Assembly (NCBI RefSeq): GCF_020171945.1
Contig: NZ_JAIVAP010000001.1
Coordinates: 310,001-374,000, forward strand
Direction of reading: 5' to 3'
DNA from: Bacillus infantis
GTDB taxonomy: Bacteria > Bacillota > Bacilli > Bacillales > Cytobacillaceae
Length of the DNA: 64,000 nucleotides
Position numbers and translations under genes: made by a program. Shown here piece after piece: positions 15,611-24,748 of this stretch. A model generated the notes under the pieces. That model did no database searches. It was not told where the DNA came from and saw only the letters and a program-made list of their open reading frames with translations. How positions within the stretch are numbered: position 1 is the first letter of the stretch; every line of letters starts with the position of its first letter.

Positions 15611-16701
15611 ACGCCGGCATCCCCTTTCTTTAAAAGTGCCGCTGCGATATACATTGTTAAAGGAAGGCCGGTACTGAAAATAAGGCCGGCCAGGGACACC
15701 GCCCTGCCAATGCTGTTTATCTCCATTTGTCCCTGCGGTATAAAGGTAAGGATGAATATAAAGCCAGTGGATACAAGGATGGCCTTTTTGTGCTTGATTT
15801 TCAGCAGCTTGGAAAGGCCCATTCCTGCAAGGTAGGTATAACTTATGATCGTTGTAGCCGCTGCCGTCATCCAGACGGTTATGAAGACAAGATCAAGCCT
15901 TTCTATGATCTTAAAGGTAATTGCTTTTAGCATGTACAGGACTGGCTCCGGGATGAGGACGATCTCCTTCGGGCTGAACATGATAATGCTTGCAATAAAT
16001 AGATATAAATAAAAAACACTGATAACTGCCTGGGCCCATAATGCGCCCTTTACTGCCCCTTTTTTTTCCGGCTCACGGACAAAAGCCAGAAAAAAAAGTG
16101 CCGTTTCTGCGCCGAGAAAACCATAAATGGCTTCTTTAGCACCCTTTAAGATTGGGATAGCCCCATGGGAAGCAACAGGAAATATATAACGGTAATCAAC
16201 TTCAGGTTCCTTAAAAATGAATAGAGAAAGGATGAAAAGAAAGAAAATGAATATAGATGTGAATGAAAACAGAGAGACAATGCTGCTAAAAGACCCGCTG
16301 CAAGCAGAAACGGCTATGATCATCAGCAGCATAATAAGGAGCCAGCGCGGTGTATCAAGGAGGACCCACCGGCCGATGATATCGGCAAAGTTCAAGTAAA
16401 CCAGCAGAGCCGTAGATATAAAATAGCTTATATACCCAATGTTTATTAGAGCCCCGCCCCATTTTCCAAACAACTTCCCTGAAAAATCATACAGAGTCTG
16501 ATGGGGAAAGCACCGGCAAAGCAGCCAATAGAAAAATAGCAAAGTGAAAATAGCGGTGCTTGCCAGCAATAAAGATATCCATCCGTCATTTTTTGCCGCC
16601 GTATAAAGTGAATATGGCATGGACAGGATTCCTGCCCCTATTTGTGTCTGCAGCAGGAGGAAAAATAAATCCTGCTGGTCAATACGTGTCTTCACTCTCA
16701 T
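15607..16701 (-). CDS. gerB: spore germination protein, GerB-type permease
   Basis: A 364-residue, ten-helix membrane protein of the amino acid-polyamine-organocation superfamily, the germinant-binding B subunit. Visible features are FFLLLQTQIGAGILSMP at the first helix and GAKEAIYGFLGAETALFFLAF in helix 6. It starts inside gerA (23-bp overlap) with its own GAGGGGGTGG ribosome site. The ligand, usually an amino acid, sugar or nucleoside, cannot be predicted. Confidence 0.9.
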   Translation of the reverse strand: MRVKTRIDQQDLFFLLLQTQIGAGILSMPYSLYTAAKNDGWISLLLASTAIFTLLFFYWLLCRCFPHQTLYDFSGKLFGKWGGALINIGYISYFISTALLVYLNFADIIGRWVLLDTPRWLLIMLLMIIAVSACSGSFSSIVSLFSFTSIFIFFLFILSLFIFKEPEVDYRYIFPVASHGAIPILKGAKEAIYGFLGAETALFFLAFVREPEKKGAVKGALWAQAVISVFYLYLFIASIIMFSPKEIVLIPEPVLYMLKAITFKIIERLDLVFITVWMTAAATTIISYTYLAGMGLSKLLKIKHKKAILVSTGFIFILTFIPQGQMEINSIGRAVSLAGLIFSTGLPLTMYIAAALLKKGDAGV

Positions 16702-18193
16702 TTCTCTTCCACCCCCTCGAGCTGCCCTGTTTTGTTAAAGAAGCTGCCATTGAATCCTTAGGCCTTTTTTTCATAAGCCATACAGGAACCCTTATAAATG
16801 TGTCCTTCAGCTCCTTCAGCCTGAGAGGTGCAAAAGGGCTGAAATACGGTACACCGAATGATTTGAGCTGGGCTAAATGGATCACAAGCAAAAGCATGCC
16901 GAATACGATGCCAATGAAGCCGAATATGCTTGCCAGAAGCATAAGCGGAAACCCGACAAACCTCAGGGTATTGCTCATTTCAATAGATGGAATAACAAAC
17001 GATGCGATTGCGGTCAAAGCTACTACTATAATCATGACATTGGAAACGAGCCCTGCTTCCACCACTGCTGTACCGATAACAAGTCCGCCGACTATGCCAA
17101 TGGTCTGTGCAATCGGCTGGGGCAGCCGTACTGCCGCTTCCCTCAGGAGTTCAAGGGCCAGCTGCATAAACATTGCTTCTATGACTGGAGGGACCGGCAC
17201 AAAATTCAATGAAGCCTGAAGCGTATAAACAAGATCAACAGGGACGATTTCATGGTGATAGGAAATGACCGCCACATAAAAAGCAGGCAGAATCAGCGAT
17301 AAGATAAAAGAAATAAGCCGCAAAAACCTGAAAAAAGAGCCCAGGTACCATCTGTTGTTATAATCTTCCGGGGACTGAAAGAACGCAAAAAATGTAACTG
17401 GCATGATCATCACAGAAGGGCTGCCATCCGTAATGAGTACGGCCCTTCCTTCCATCAAATGTGCTGCTGCCCTGTCCGGCCTTTCTGTGTTCAAAATCTG
17501 TGGAAACGGAGAAAAAGGATGGTCCTCGATGCAATCCTGAATAAATCCGGGGTTTTGAATGCTGTCCATAGATATGCTGTCGAGCCTTCTTATAATCTCG
17601 GTTATCAGGTTTTCAGAGGTAAGGTTTCCTATGTAAATAAGTGCAGAAGCAGTATTGGTGGTTTTGCCAAACGTCATATATTTTACTTTTAAATTGGGAT
17701 TCTCTATGCGCTTTCTGATCAAAAGGAGGTTCTTGCCGATGTTCTCAATGAAACCTTCGTGAGAGCCCTGGATAATATGCTCATTGGCCGGGTCAGATAT
17801 CTCTCTGGAAAGGCTGGAAGCTGCAGAAAGAAGCACACCCTCATATGAATCATGCTCCATGGCAAAGCAATAACCGGTAAGGATCCCCTTTAATGCATCA
17901 GTCAGGTTTGAAGTGCGCAGAACATCCTGTGTTTGCGCCTGTTTCTCTATAAGATTTCCTGCTGATAGTGAAAGCGGCTTGATGATCCTTTCCTCAAGCT
18001 TTGAATCATCCACCATGCTGGATAAAAAAAAGAGATAAAAAGTTCTCCCCTCTGCTTCAATGATTCTTTCCTTGAAGTCATCAGAGCCTTCCATCCTCTT
18101 CCGGATCTGATCAGCGGATACCAGCTCTTCAGTCATCTCTTCAGGCTGCCATTGATACCTTTTTTTAGTTGAGTTTTTCTTTTTAAAAGCCAC
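16679..18193 (-). CDS. gerA: spore germination protein, GerA-type subunit
   Basis: A 504-residue A subunit of a germinant receptor. A soluble N-terminal domain (about 1-250) is followed by four to six helices with the family motifs NFVPVPPVIEAMFMQLALEL and PQPIAQTIGIVGGLVIGTAV. The GTG start at 18193 (MAFKKKNSTKK) is chosen because GGGGTG lies upstream; the longer frame has none. First gene of gerA-gerB-gerC. Such operons are read in the forespore under sigma-G; I did not find a convincing sigma-G promoter by eye. Confidence 0.9.
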   Translation of the reverse strand: MAFKKKNSTKKRYQWQPEEMTEELVSADQIRKRMEGSDDFKERIIEAEGRTFYLFFLSSMVDDSKLEERIIKPLSLSAGNLIEKQAQTQDVLRTSNLTDALKGILTGYCFAMEHDSYEGVLLSAASSLSREISDPANEHIIQGSHEGFIENIGKNLLLIRKRIENPNLKVKYMTFGKTTNTASALIYIGNLTSENLITEIIRRLDSISMDSIQNPGFIQDCIEDHPFSPFPQILNTERPDRAAAHLMEGRAVLITDGSPSVMIMPVTFFAFFQSPEDYNNRWYLGSFFRFLRLISFILSLILPAFYVAVISYHHEIVPVDLVYTLQASLNFVPVPPVIEAMFMQLALELLREAAVRLPQPIAQTIGIVGGLVIGTAVVEAGLVSNVMIIVVALTAIASFVIPSIEMSNTLRFVGFPLMLLASIFGFIGIVFGMLLLVIHLAQLKSFGVPYFSPFAPLRLKELKDTFIRVPVWLMKKRPKDSMAASLTKQGSSRGWKRNESEDTY

Positions 18194-18282
18194 TGCACAC
18201 ACCCCGGTTAGACTCTTTCTAAAATATTGGATGTTTATATTATGCAGATTTGCCGGCAAATTACTCGTGGACTATTCCCATA

Positions 18283-18310
18283 AAAAAAAGAATGGGCTTC
18301 CCCATTCTTT
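18283..18310 (-). terminator. terminator after the acyl-CoA dehydrogenase
   Basis: On the minus strand AAGAATGGG / CCCATTCTT with a 4-nt loop is followed by eight T. It separates this gene from the ger operon. Confidence 0.85.
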
Positions 18311-18313
18311 GTT

Positions 18314-19465
18314 TCAATCAAGCCTTGATAAAGCGTTCCGGGCAAGCAGCGAAATGGTCATATCATCCATAGGAGGATTATGAAGCCCAGCCCTGATATC
18401 CAGATAATATTGCTGCAAGGGATTCTGTTCAGACAGGCTTCTTGCGCCAACGACCCGTATTGCAAGGTCAGCAACTGCTAATGCTGCATTGGTTACAGCC
18501 AGCTTTACAGCACCAAGAAGAGGCTGCATGGACTCTCTTTCATTTGCATCGGCCCTGTCCCATCTGTCTGCCGCGGCATAGAGAAACTCTCTTGCCCGCA
18601 TCAGTTCAAGCTCCATCTCACCTATTTTCTGCTGGACAGAAGGAATATCGCTTATGGTCCCTTCAATGCTGTTTGGAGAATAATTTTTAGCAAAGCCGGC
18701 TGCATAATCCTGGGCTGCCTGAGCAATGCCAAGATACACCGCCGGAATATGGAGAAGCCAGCCATTCGCCTTTTTATCATTTCCCAATGTTTCTGCAAGA
18801 AATGATTTTTCAATGGAAACCTCATCAAGCACAAGATCATGGCTGCCGGTCCCTCTCATGCTGACACTGTCCCATGTCTCCTCGATCGACAAACCTTCTG
18901 TCTTTCTGGGAACAAGGAAATTCCCTGTTTTGTCTTCACTTGGAATAAAGGCGCTGACAATGAAATAATCCAGTGCGGGAGCCATCGTTGTAAAGGTCTT
19001 TCTTCCGCTGATTACCCATTTCCCATTCTTGAGCACTGCTTCAGTCTGCGGCCGGCCGCCCCGTGCCGGGCTGCCCGTCTGCCTTTCCGTTGCAGCACTG
19101 TTTATCAGCTTCCCTTCCAGGATTTCACGGCAAAGAAAGGAAAAAAGGTTATCATCCCACTTCCTTTTCTCTCCCAGATTTTTCGTAATCCCCATATGCC
19201 ACCCGATTGCAAGTGCAGTAGAACCATCTCCTTCTGCGAGCTTTTCCTGCAGCCTGATCATTTCGAGCAATGAGATATCCTTTCCACCCTGGTCTGCCGG
19301 AACGGTAAGGGATGTGTAGCCGGATGCTTTTAGGTCTAAAATATTTTTATGGGGGAAGCTCCCTCTATTTTCCTGTGATCGGCTCCGCTCGTTGAAGATG
19401 GCGGAAAGCTTTTTCATCAGTTCATATCTGTCTGCTTCACCCGCGGCTTTGATAAAGTCGCTCAC
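18314..19465 (-). CDS. acyl-CoA dehydrogenase family protein (YdbM-like)
   Basis: A 383-residue flavoprotein with the acyl-CoA dehydrogenase layout: an N-terminal helical domain, a middle beta domain with INSAATERQTGSPARGGRPQ and WVISGRKTFTTMAP, and a C-terminal helical domain. The sequence resembles B. subtilis YdbM, whose substrate is not firmly known. The GTG start is set by AAGGAGG 6 nt upstream; an ATG 8 codons earlier lacks a site. The gene stands alone, downstream of the large repeat array. Confidence 0.8.
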   Translation of the reverse strand: MSDFIKAAGEADRYELMKKLSAIFNERSRSQENRGSFPHKNILDLKASGYTSLTVPADQGGKDISLLEMIRLQEKLAEGDGSTALAIGWHMGITKNLGEKRKWDDNLFSFLCREILEGKLINSAATERQTGSPARGGRPQTEAVLKNGKWVISGRKTFTTMAPALDYFIVSAFIPSEDKTGNFLVPRKTEGLSIEETWDSVSMRGTGSHDLVLDEVSIEKSFLAETLGNDKKANGWLLHIPAVYLGIAQAAQDYAAGFAKNYSPNSIEGTISDIPSVQQKIGEMELELMRAREFLYAAADRWDRADANERESMQPLLGAVKLAVTNAALAVADLAIRVVGARSLSEQNPLQQYYLDIRAGLHNPPMDDMTISLLARNALSRLD

Positions 19466-19567
19466 ATTATTCCTCCTTAACTTTTCCATTCAATTCACGT
19501 TACTACTATTATTAATCAGATGGGGTTAGTGTGCAATTAATGTGTATTAAAATTTGGGGCAAGATGT

Positions 19568-20232
19568 GCTGGGATCACTTGCGGAGGAGCTGGGGCCACT
19601 ATCGTGAAGAAAAACGAAAATAGTGGTTCCAGCCGGAGGAGCTGGGACCACTATCGTGAAGGAAAATGAAAATAGTGGCTCCAGCCGGAGGAGCGGGACC
19701 ACTATCGTGAAGAAAAATGAAAATAGTGGCTCCAGCCCGAGGAGCTGGGACCACTATCGTGAAGGAAAATGAAAATAGTGGCTCCAGCCGGAGGAACTGG
19801 GACCACTATCTTGAAGAAAAACGAAAATAGTGGCTCCAGCCCGAAGAGCTGGGACCACTATCCTGAAGGAAAATGAAAATAGTGGCTCCAGCCGGAGGAG
19901 CTGGGACCACTATCCTGAGGAAAAATGAAAATAGTGGCTCCAGCCGGAAGAGCTGGGACCACTATCCTGAAGAAAAATGAAAATAGTGGCTCCAGCCGGA
20001 GGAGCTGGGACCACTATCCTGAAGAAAAATGAAAATAGTGGCTCCAGCCCGAAGAGTTGGGAACACTATCCCGAAGAAAAATGAAAATAGTGGCTCCAGC
20101 CGGAGGAGCTGGGACCACTATCCTGAAGAAAAATGAAAATAGTGGCTCCAGCCCGAGGAGCTGGGACCACTATCTTGAAGAAAAATGAAAATAGTGGCTC
20201 CAGCCATAGCACCTGGGACCACTATCCTCAAG
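19568..20232. repeat. palindromic tandem array B (52-bp units, 12-13 copies)
   Basis: Conserved CCACTATC blocks occur at 19596, 19648, 19699, 19751, 19803, 19855, 19907, 19959, 20011, 20063, 20115, 20167 and 20219, a period of 52 bp with a single 51-bp step. Each unit has 14-bp arms with two central mismatches (GCTGGGACCACTAT / ATAGTGGCTCCAGC), a 17-nt A-rich centre and a 7-nt linker. It fills the 19466-20322 gap between two leftward genes. Identity between neighbouring units is about 90 percent or more by eye. Confidence 0.95.
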
Positions 20233-20322
20233 AAAAAAATGTGGTTCGAGTAAGATTTGCCGGAACCAATCACAATTCCATTTTAAAAAGAAATGCGATC
20301 TATATCCCCGCTTCACTAACCG

Positions 20323-20601
20323 CTAATGCTTCGGATATTTACTCACCACATGAATCGCATTAATGATCCTTTTATTGATCCATTTCCGGTTTTCCTCGGT
20401 GTTCAGCTGTTCAAATACCATTTTCCTGCCTTCTTCTGTAGTTACATAATGGTTTGGCAGGTTATTGAGGCTGATGGCAATAATATCGGCGCGGCACTTC
20501 ACGCATTGGCAGAAGGTTTGATAATCCGGGCTCAGCATAGAGACTTTTACGAGTGCTGCGACAATTTCTTCCATAACATTAACGTATTCCGGTTGTTTCA
20601 A
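20323..20601 (-). CDS. ComFB-like late competence protein
   Basis: A 92-residue protein with the ComFB pattern: VNVMEEIVAALV, a Cys cluster CQCVKC (zinc-binding in relatives), then ADIIAISLNNLPNHYVTTEEG. ComFB-domain proteins are small cytoplasmic proteins named from the comF operon of B. subtilis; some bind cyclic di-nucleotides in cyanobacteria. Here the gene is not next to comFA or comFC. The TTG start follows AAGGCGGGAA. Role in this organism unknown. Confidence 0.75.
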   Translation of the reverse strand: MKQPEYVNVMEEIVAALVKVSMLSPDYQTFCQCVKCRADIIAISLNNLPNHYVTTEEGRKMVFEQLNTEENRKWINKRIINAIHVVSKYPKH

Positions 20602-20741
20602 TCAATTTCCCGCCTTTTACAAGATGTCTGATGTAACGATAATTAAGTAAATAGCTAATAAGGGCATAGACTGCACCTTTATTTTCAATACTAATACACA
20701 ATATGATGACAGGCTAATTAATCATAAAGGAAGTGAGCGGT

Positions 20742-21077
20742 TTGAAAAAGTTAATACTGATTATATTATTGGTATGTTTCGCTGCCCTGCTTTCCCCTTC
20801 TATTGCGAACATAAAGCATATTTCAGCGGCACAGCAGACGCCTGCATATGCTAAATGGGGGAAGATTGCGATGACCAATACGAAAGTAAAGTATCCTGGT
20901 GCAAGAATCCTTGACTATCTTCATGTAGGCAGAACGACCCAGGGGTCCAACTGTACAGAAACCTTCAAGCTTTGGCTTTCCAAGGATAATCGGGAATTCG
21001 GTGTTTTTGTCCGTATTACTTTTGATGAAAAAACGGAAAAAATCCGGGCAATCACCTTTCAGGAGACGCCAAGATAA
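20742..21077 (+). CDS. exported protein, DUF3889-like
   Basis: A 111-residue secreted protein: a signal peptide (about 1-28), then QQTPAYAKWGKIAMTNTKVKYPGARILDYLHVGR and a C-terminal RITFDEKTEKIRAITFQE. The pattern matches the DUF3889 family of small secreted Bacillus proteins with PepSY-like topology. The TTG at 20742 is better placed after GGAAGTGA than the GTG at 20733, which almost overlaps the site. A strong terminator follows. Confidence 0.65.
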   Translation: MKKLILIILLVCFAALLSPSIANIKHISAAQQTPAYAKWGKIAMTNTKVKYPGARILDYLHVGRTTQGSNCTETFKLWLSKDNREFGVFVRITFDEKTEKIRAITFQETPR

Positions 21078-21136
21078 GCGTGAGGAAAAATGCTGATAAG
21101 CATTAATTTATACCTATATTGCCTGAAAAGCAAGAA

Positions 21137-21194
21137 GCACGAAGAAAAATCCCGATTAAAATTCTTTGGGATTTTTCTTCGTGCATTTTTTCTT
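21137..21194 (+). terminator. terminator after the DUF3889-like gene
   Basis: A 17-bp stem (GCACGAAGAAAAATCCC / GGGATTTTTCTTCGTGC) with a 14-nt loop, then ATTTTTTCT. It lies directly upstream of the czrA promoter region. Confidence 0.9.
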
Positions 21195-21223
21195 TATAAT
21201 GATATAAAAAGGAGGCTGAATCA

Positions 21224-21550
21224 ATGGCAGAAGACGAAAAGACACAGCCGCACATTATGCAGGAACTGGATGAAGAAACCTTATTCATTGTATCACAGAC
21301 ATTTAAGGCTTTATCCGATCCTACCAGGCTCAGAATATTGAACCTCCTGTTTCAGGGAGAGCATTCAGTGAACGAAATTGCGGAAAAACTTTCTTTGCTT
21401 CAATCGACTGTCTCCCACCAGCTGCGGTTTTTAAAGAATCTCAGGCTGGTTAAATTCAGGCGTGAGGGCACTACCTTATATTATTCCCATGATGATGAAC
21501 ATGTAATGGGAATACTAAAACAAACAATCGAGCATGCCAGCCATCATTAA
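21224..21550 (+). CDS. czrA: ArsR/SmtB family zinc-responsive repressor
   Basis: A 108-residue winged-helix repressor. The DNA-recognition helix is in [18 protein letters not shown]. The C-terminal helix keeps all four alpha-5 zinc ligands with CzrA spacing: Asp-91, His-93, His-104 and His-107. No Cys metal site is present. Zinc binding should release it from DNA and induce czcD, which it faces. Its stop codon overlaps the czcD stop (shared TTAA). The AAAAGGAGGC ribosome site is strong. Confidence 0.88.
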   Translation: MAEDEKTQPHIMQELDEETLFIVSQTFKALSDPTRLRILNLLFQGEHSVNEIAEKLSLLQSTVSHQLRFLKNLRLVKFRREGTTLYYSHDDEHVMGILKQTIEHASHH

Positions 21551-22464
21551 TTGCATGTTCCGTGCGCACTTGGGCAGCCTTTTTCATATCTTTCCACCTG
21601 GATGGTGCTGTGGTCGATTCCGAACTGGTTATGAAGAGCAGTCTGTGCTTCTCTTAAGACTTCATCGTGATGTCCTTCCTCTGTGATGGCGATATGGCAG
21701 CTAAGCATCGGTACTCCTGAAGTGATCGACCAGATATGGAGATCATGGATGTCTTTTACAGAAGTGATGCCTTCCAGAGAACTGCGGATGCTGGAGGCGT
21801 CAATCTGTTCAGGGGCTCCTTCCATCAGGATATGAAAAGAATCCTTTGTAACCCTCCATCCGCTTACAATGATCAGAATGGCAACGATGACACTCGCAAT
21901 CGGATCTGCTATCCCCCAATTAAAGAAATAAATCAGCAATGCTGCGGTGATGGCGCCTACAGAGCCCAGCATATCGCCAAGTACATGGAGAAAGGCGCTT
22001 CTTACATTCAGGTTTTCATCTTTGTCGCCCTTCATCAATATCCAGGCTGCAATAATGTTGACAATCAGGCCCAGAACCGAGATAGTCAGCATTCCCATGC
22101 TTTGGACTTCCGGCGGGTCCATAATCCTTTGGACCGCCTCGTAAAAGATGTAAATGGAAATCGCGATCAAAGTCAGCCCATTCAGTGCAGCTGCTATAAT
22201 TTCAAATCGTTTATAGCCATAAGATTTTTCTAAAGTTGCCTGCTTCTCTCCAAGCTTTATAGCAAAAAAGCTCAGCCCCAGGGCGGCAGCGTCGCTAAGC
22301 ATATGGCCGGCATCTGATAAAAGGGCAAGGCTGTTTGTTAAGATGCCCCCTATAACTTCAACGACCATAAACAAAGTGATTAATATAAATGAAAGAAAGA
22401 GCGCCCGTTTGTTGCTTGTGTGGCCGTGAGAATGTCCGTGTCCGTGATTATGGTGATGTCCCAT
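21547..22464 (-). CDS. czcD: CzcD-type zinc/cobalt exporter
   Basis: A 305-residue CDF transporter with a His-rich N-terminus ([15 protein letters not shown]), six helices, metal-site motifs [12 protein letters not shown] (helix 2) and [12 protein letters not shown] (helix 5), and a C-terminal domain with [16 protein letters not shown]. It exports Zn2+ and Co2+ by proton antiport. The ATG at 22464 is chosen because GGAGG lies 8 nt upstream; another ATG two codons earlier is too close. Regulation by the convergent czrA is inferred from the operator-like palindrome upstream. Confidence 0.92.
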   Translation of the reverse strand: MGHHHNHGHGHSHGHTSNKRALFLSFILITLFMVVEVIGGILTNSLALLSDAGHMLSDAAALGLSFFAIKLGEKQATLEKSYGYKRFEIIAAALNGLTLIAISIYIFYEAVQRIMDPPEVQSMGMLTISVLGLIVNIIAAWILMKGDKDENLNVRSAFLHVLGDMLGSVGAITAALLIYFFNWGIADPIASVIVAILIIVSGWRVTKDSFHILMEGAPEQIDASSIRSSLEGITSVKDIHDLHIWSITSGVPMLSCHIAITEEGHHDEVLREAQTALHNQFGIDHSTIQVERYEKGCPSAHGTCN

Positions 22465-22486
22465 TTCCATTCCCTCCTTATATGAG

Positions 22487-22500
22487 TATATGTACATATA
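22487..22500. promoter_or_regulatory. palindrome upstream of czcD, candidate CzrA operator
   Basis: TATATGTACATATA is a perfect 14-bp palindrome 22 bp upstream of the czcD start. It resembles the AT-rich ATATG-type operators of ArsR/SmtB zinc repressors. Confidence 0.45.
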
Positions 22501-22622
22501 TTATGCTATAAGTAAGAAGGATGTTCAAATATTTTCTGTAACTTCCATTTATTTTCCCTGCTTTTTACCTCATTTAAACGGTTTTTTCTTCTGTATTGAA
22601 ACAATGTTTAAATTAGCGCACA

Positions 22623-22652
22623 AAAAAGACGCCTGTGTCCTCCAGGCGTCCA
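22623..22652 (-). terminator. leftward terminator 15 nt after a broken small reading frame
   Basis: Stem GACGCCTG / CAGGCGTC with a 7-nt loop, followed on the minus strand by TTTTTT. No intact leftward gene precedes it; see the interrupted frame at 22667-22843. Confidence 0.75.
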
Positions 22653-22666
22653 GTCAGCTGTCTATA

Positions 22667-22843
22667 TTATGTAATTGATTCTATACGCCTGCTCTTCACT
22701 GCCGTACCGTTCCCCTCATACCGGAGGGTTCCTGTATACTCCACAAAATCAGCAGAAGCATTTTATCATATGACAATCTGTTTTCCCCTGACCATCTTTA
22801 CGCTCGTATTTTCAAGATGCAACTTTTCACCTTCTATTAACAT
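22667..22843 (-). pseudogene. possible interrupted small gene
   Basis: One minus-strand frame reads MLIEGEKLHLENTSVKMVRG then KQIVI, two stops in a row, and on through FVEYTGTLRYEGNGTAVKSR to ESIT and a stop 15 nt before a terminator. A GAAGGTGA site lies before an internal TTG at 22822. The protein-like composition on both sides of the stops and the terminator position suggest a former small gene of about 58 codons. Not recognised. It accounts for part of the 22465-22911 gap. Confidence 0.35.
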
Positions 22844-22911
22844 TTTGAATATTTTAATATTTGGTGAAACATTTTTTGCTCTTTCATCGTATAGATGACG
22901 AGGTGATAGTT

Positions 22912-23241
22912 ATGAGCAGGAATACGATTGTCTTTATAGCTGCTTTAACAGCTGAAGCGCTGGCCGCATGGGGAGTGGCAGCATATTTTTCTGTAAGGTT
23001 GATTGAAGTTCTTTTCTTCATTGGTGCAGCATTTGCTGCAGTCACTTTTATTTTTTCAACAAGCGGCGGTTCGCCCCAGAGGCATATCAACAGCATGGTG
23101 AGCGCCCAAACAGGGATCATCCAGAAAGATGAACCCTTCTTCTTTAGAAAAGGCCCGGTCTTTTTTGCATCACTCGTCCTTGCTGTCATCGGCTTGATCT
23201 TCTTCGTCCTTCTTATTGCAGGCATCATACCGCCAGCCTAG
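22912..23241 (+). CDS. small membrane protein, 109 aa
   Basis: Predicted helices lie at about 4-26, 28-50 and 83-107, with a polar middle containing SGGSPQRHINSMVSAQTG. This layout resembles the DUF5316 group of Bacillus membrane proteins, but I am not certain of the family. The ribosome site GAGGTGAT is a perfect match, 4 nt before the ATG. Function unknown. Confidence 0.6.
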   Translation: MSRNTIVFIAALTAEALAAWGVAAYFSVRLIEVLFFIGAAFAAVTFIFSTSGGSPQRHINSMVSAQTGIIQKDEPFFFRKGPVFFASLVLAVIGLIFFVLLIAGIIPPA

Positions 23242-23304
23242 AAAGCGATCCAAGCCGATAAAAGCCTTAACGGCTTGCCTGCCGGTATTCATTGAATTCG
23301 ATGC

Positions 23305-23344
23305 ATAAAAAAAAGCACCTCAGGCTTAAAACCCAGGGGTGCAT
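23305..23344 (-). terminator. terminator after the RsbR-like gene
   Basis: On the minus strand GCACCCCTGGG...CTGAGGTGC forms a stem and is followed by eight T, directly after the gene. Confidence 0.8.
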
Positions 23345-23354
23345 TTTCCGTTTA

Positions 23355-24203
23355 TCATTCAGCTTTCATGCTCAGCCCCATTTTCGCTAAGGCATTTTTC
23401 AATGTGCTGTGTGTGTTGATTTTGCTGAAGTCGATTCCAAGCTGGATAGATGTCATGGCAACTTCGGGGCGGATGCCAGATATGGTCGTCTTGATGCCAA
23501 GCAAATCCAGCGTCTGGACAATATGATAGATTTGCTGCGCTACCATTGTATCTACAATCGGTACACCAGACAGGTCGATAAACAAATAGGTAAGCTTTGC
23601 TTCTGTGCACTGGAGGGGCACGCTTTCAAGAATTGCTTTTGCCCTCTCTGTATCAATATCGCCTATCAAGGGAAGAACGCCGATGGATCCGATAATCGGG
23701 ATAATGGGCGCACCAAGCTGATGGATGAGATCCTGCTGTGCTTTCAGCCTGTTTCTAGTAATTTTGTAATACTGTTCGGCAAATTTCTGCGCGAGAATGT
23801 CAAAAGCTGAATGAATGACCAGACTCCACTGGAGGATATCCTCCTTGGCAATCTCATCGTTCTCTCTCGCAAATTCTTCTACAAAGCTCCAGTATGTATC
23901 TCTCACCTTGCTTAAAGCTGAAATCACCTCATAAATAGGAGTATCGGTATCTGCCCTGCTTTCAGCTACTGTGCTCGCCCATTCCTGGACCAATTTTTCA
24001 AATAATGACCGGTCATCCAATAGAATGGTCGAAACTGTCTTATTAGTGAAGGCATTTTGGTCACGAAGCATCGTTTCAATCTTTTTATCTGCTTCCGAAG
24101 AATAGATCGATCCTTTTTCTTTTGCCCTGGTGCTCAGCCATTTGTCAGTAATTCTTTGAGAATTATTGCTGAGGTATTCAAATAACATTTGGTTTTTCTG
24201 CAT
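23355..24203 (-). CDS. RsbR-family stressosome protein (STAS domain)
   Basis: A 282-residue protein with an N-terminal globin-like sensor half (1-150) and a C-terminal STAS domain containing LPLIGDIDTERA, FIDLSGVPIVDTMVAQQI and ISGIRPEVAMTSIQLGID. The Thr residues in GDIDT and AMTS align with the sites phosphorylated by RsbT in B. subtilis RsbRA. Together with RsbS these proteins form the stressosome that triggers the sigma-B cascade. It most resembles the RsbRB/RC/RD co-antagonists. It stands alone, away from the rsb operon. Confidence 0.88.
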   Translation of the reverse strand: MQKNQMLFEYLSNNSQRITDKWLSTRAKEKGSIYSSEADKKIETMLRDQNAFTNKTVSTILLDDRSLFEKLVQEWASTVAESRADTDTPIYEVISALSKVRDTYWSFVEEFARENDEIAKEDILQWSLVIHSAFDILAQKFAEQYYKITRNRLKAQQDLIHQLGAPIIPIIGSIGVLPLIGDIDTERAKAILESVPLQCTEAKLTYLFIDLSGVPIVDTMVAQQIYHIVQTLDLLGIKTTISGIRPEVAMTSIQLGIDFSKINTHSTLKNALAKMGLSMKAE

Positions 24204-24429
24204 AATCAGCCTTCCCTTTGTCTGGACTATTCTATATGAACATTTTAATTATCTGCCTTTTGTATGATAAAGGTTTGCCTTTAAACAGTCAAATATTTGC
24301 AGTTGGCATCATGCTCCTGCAGCAGGACTTTCCCTTTTGCTGTTAAAATTCTGCTGGACATTCACGATGTTAGTGCATATAATAATTTTTAATTCATTGG
24401 CAAGTTTTAACTGATTATAAATAAGGCAT

Positions 24430-24704
24430 TGAAGAGAAAAAGTAGGACAGATCCGTTTTTCCCAGAGAGCTTCGGCAGGTGAAAAGAAGCAAAAGCGGCT
24501 GTTTGAACAATGGTCTCCGAGCCCCGTCCCGAACGCATATTTCGTCAGTAGGCTGCGGCAAGTAGTGGTACTTGTTATCAAACCCACAGTATAAGGGCAT
24601 CTTTATGCCCCGTACTTGCAGAGGCCAAAAGGCGAATAAAGGTGGTACCGCGGGCAAGCCCCGTCCTTTTCTATATATCCATAGAGAAGGACGGGGCTTT
24701 TTTG
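24430..24704 (+). promoter_or_regulatory. T-box riboswitch, methionine-type
   Basis: The leader upstream of metS has the stem I features (AGAGAGCTTCGGCAGGTGAA), a candidate ATG specifier in GAACAATGGTCTCC, and the T-box sequence AAAGGTGGTACCGCGGG at 24638-24654. A terminator follows (GCCCCGTCCTTTTC / GAAGGACGGGGC then TTTTTT, 24658-24704). Uncharged tRNA-Met should pair with the T-box and allow read-through. From 24204 to 24429 I see no gene. Confidence 0.93.
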
Positions 24705-24748
24705 TTTAATATAAAAATTTGCCGATGAAAAAAAGGAGGAGATCGATA

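Noticed and set aside
16560-17219. 219-codon rightward frame over gerB and gerA
   Set aside because: Shadow of two conserved germination genes.
19568-20363. CRISPR-like look of the regular repeats in arrays A, B and C
   Set aside because: The whole unit repeats, there are no unique spacers, and no cas gene is present.
22635-22898. Rightward 87-codon frame over the czcD-DUF5316-like gap
   Set aside because: No ribosome site, and it is antisense to a better leftward coding pattern that ends at a terminator.
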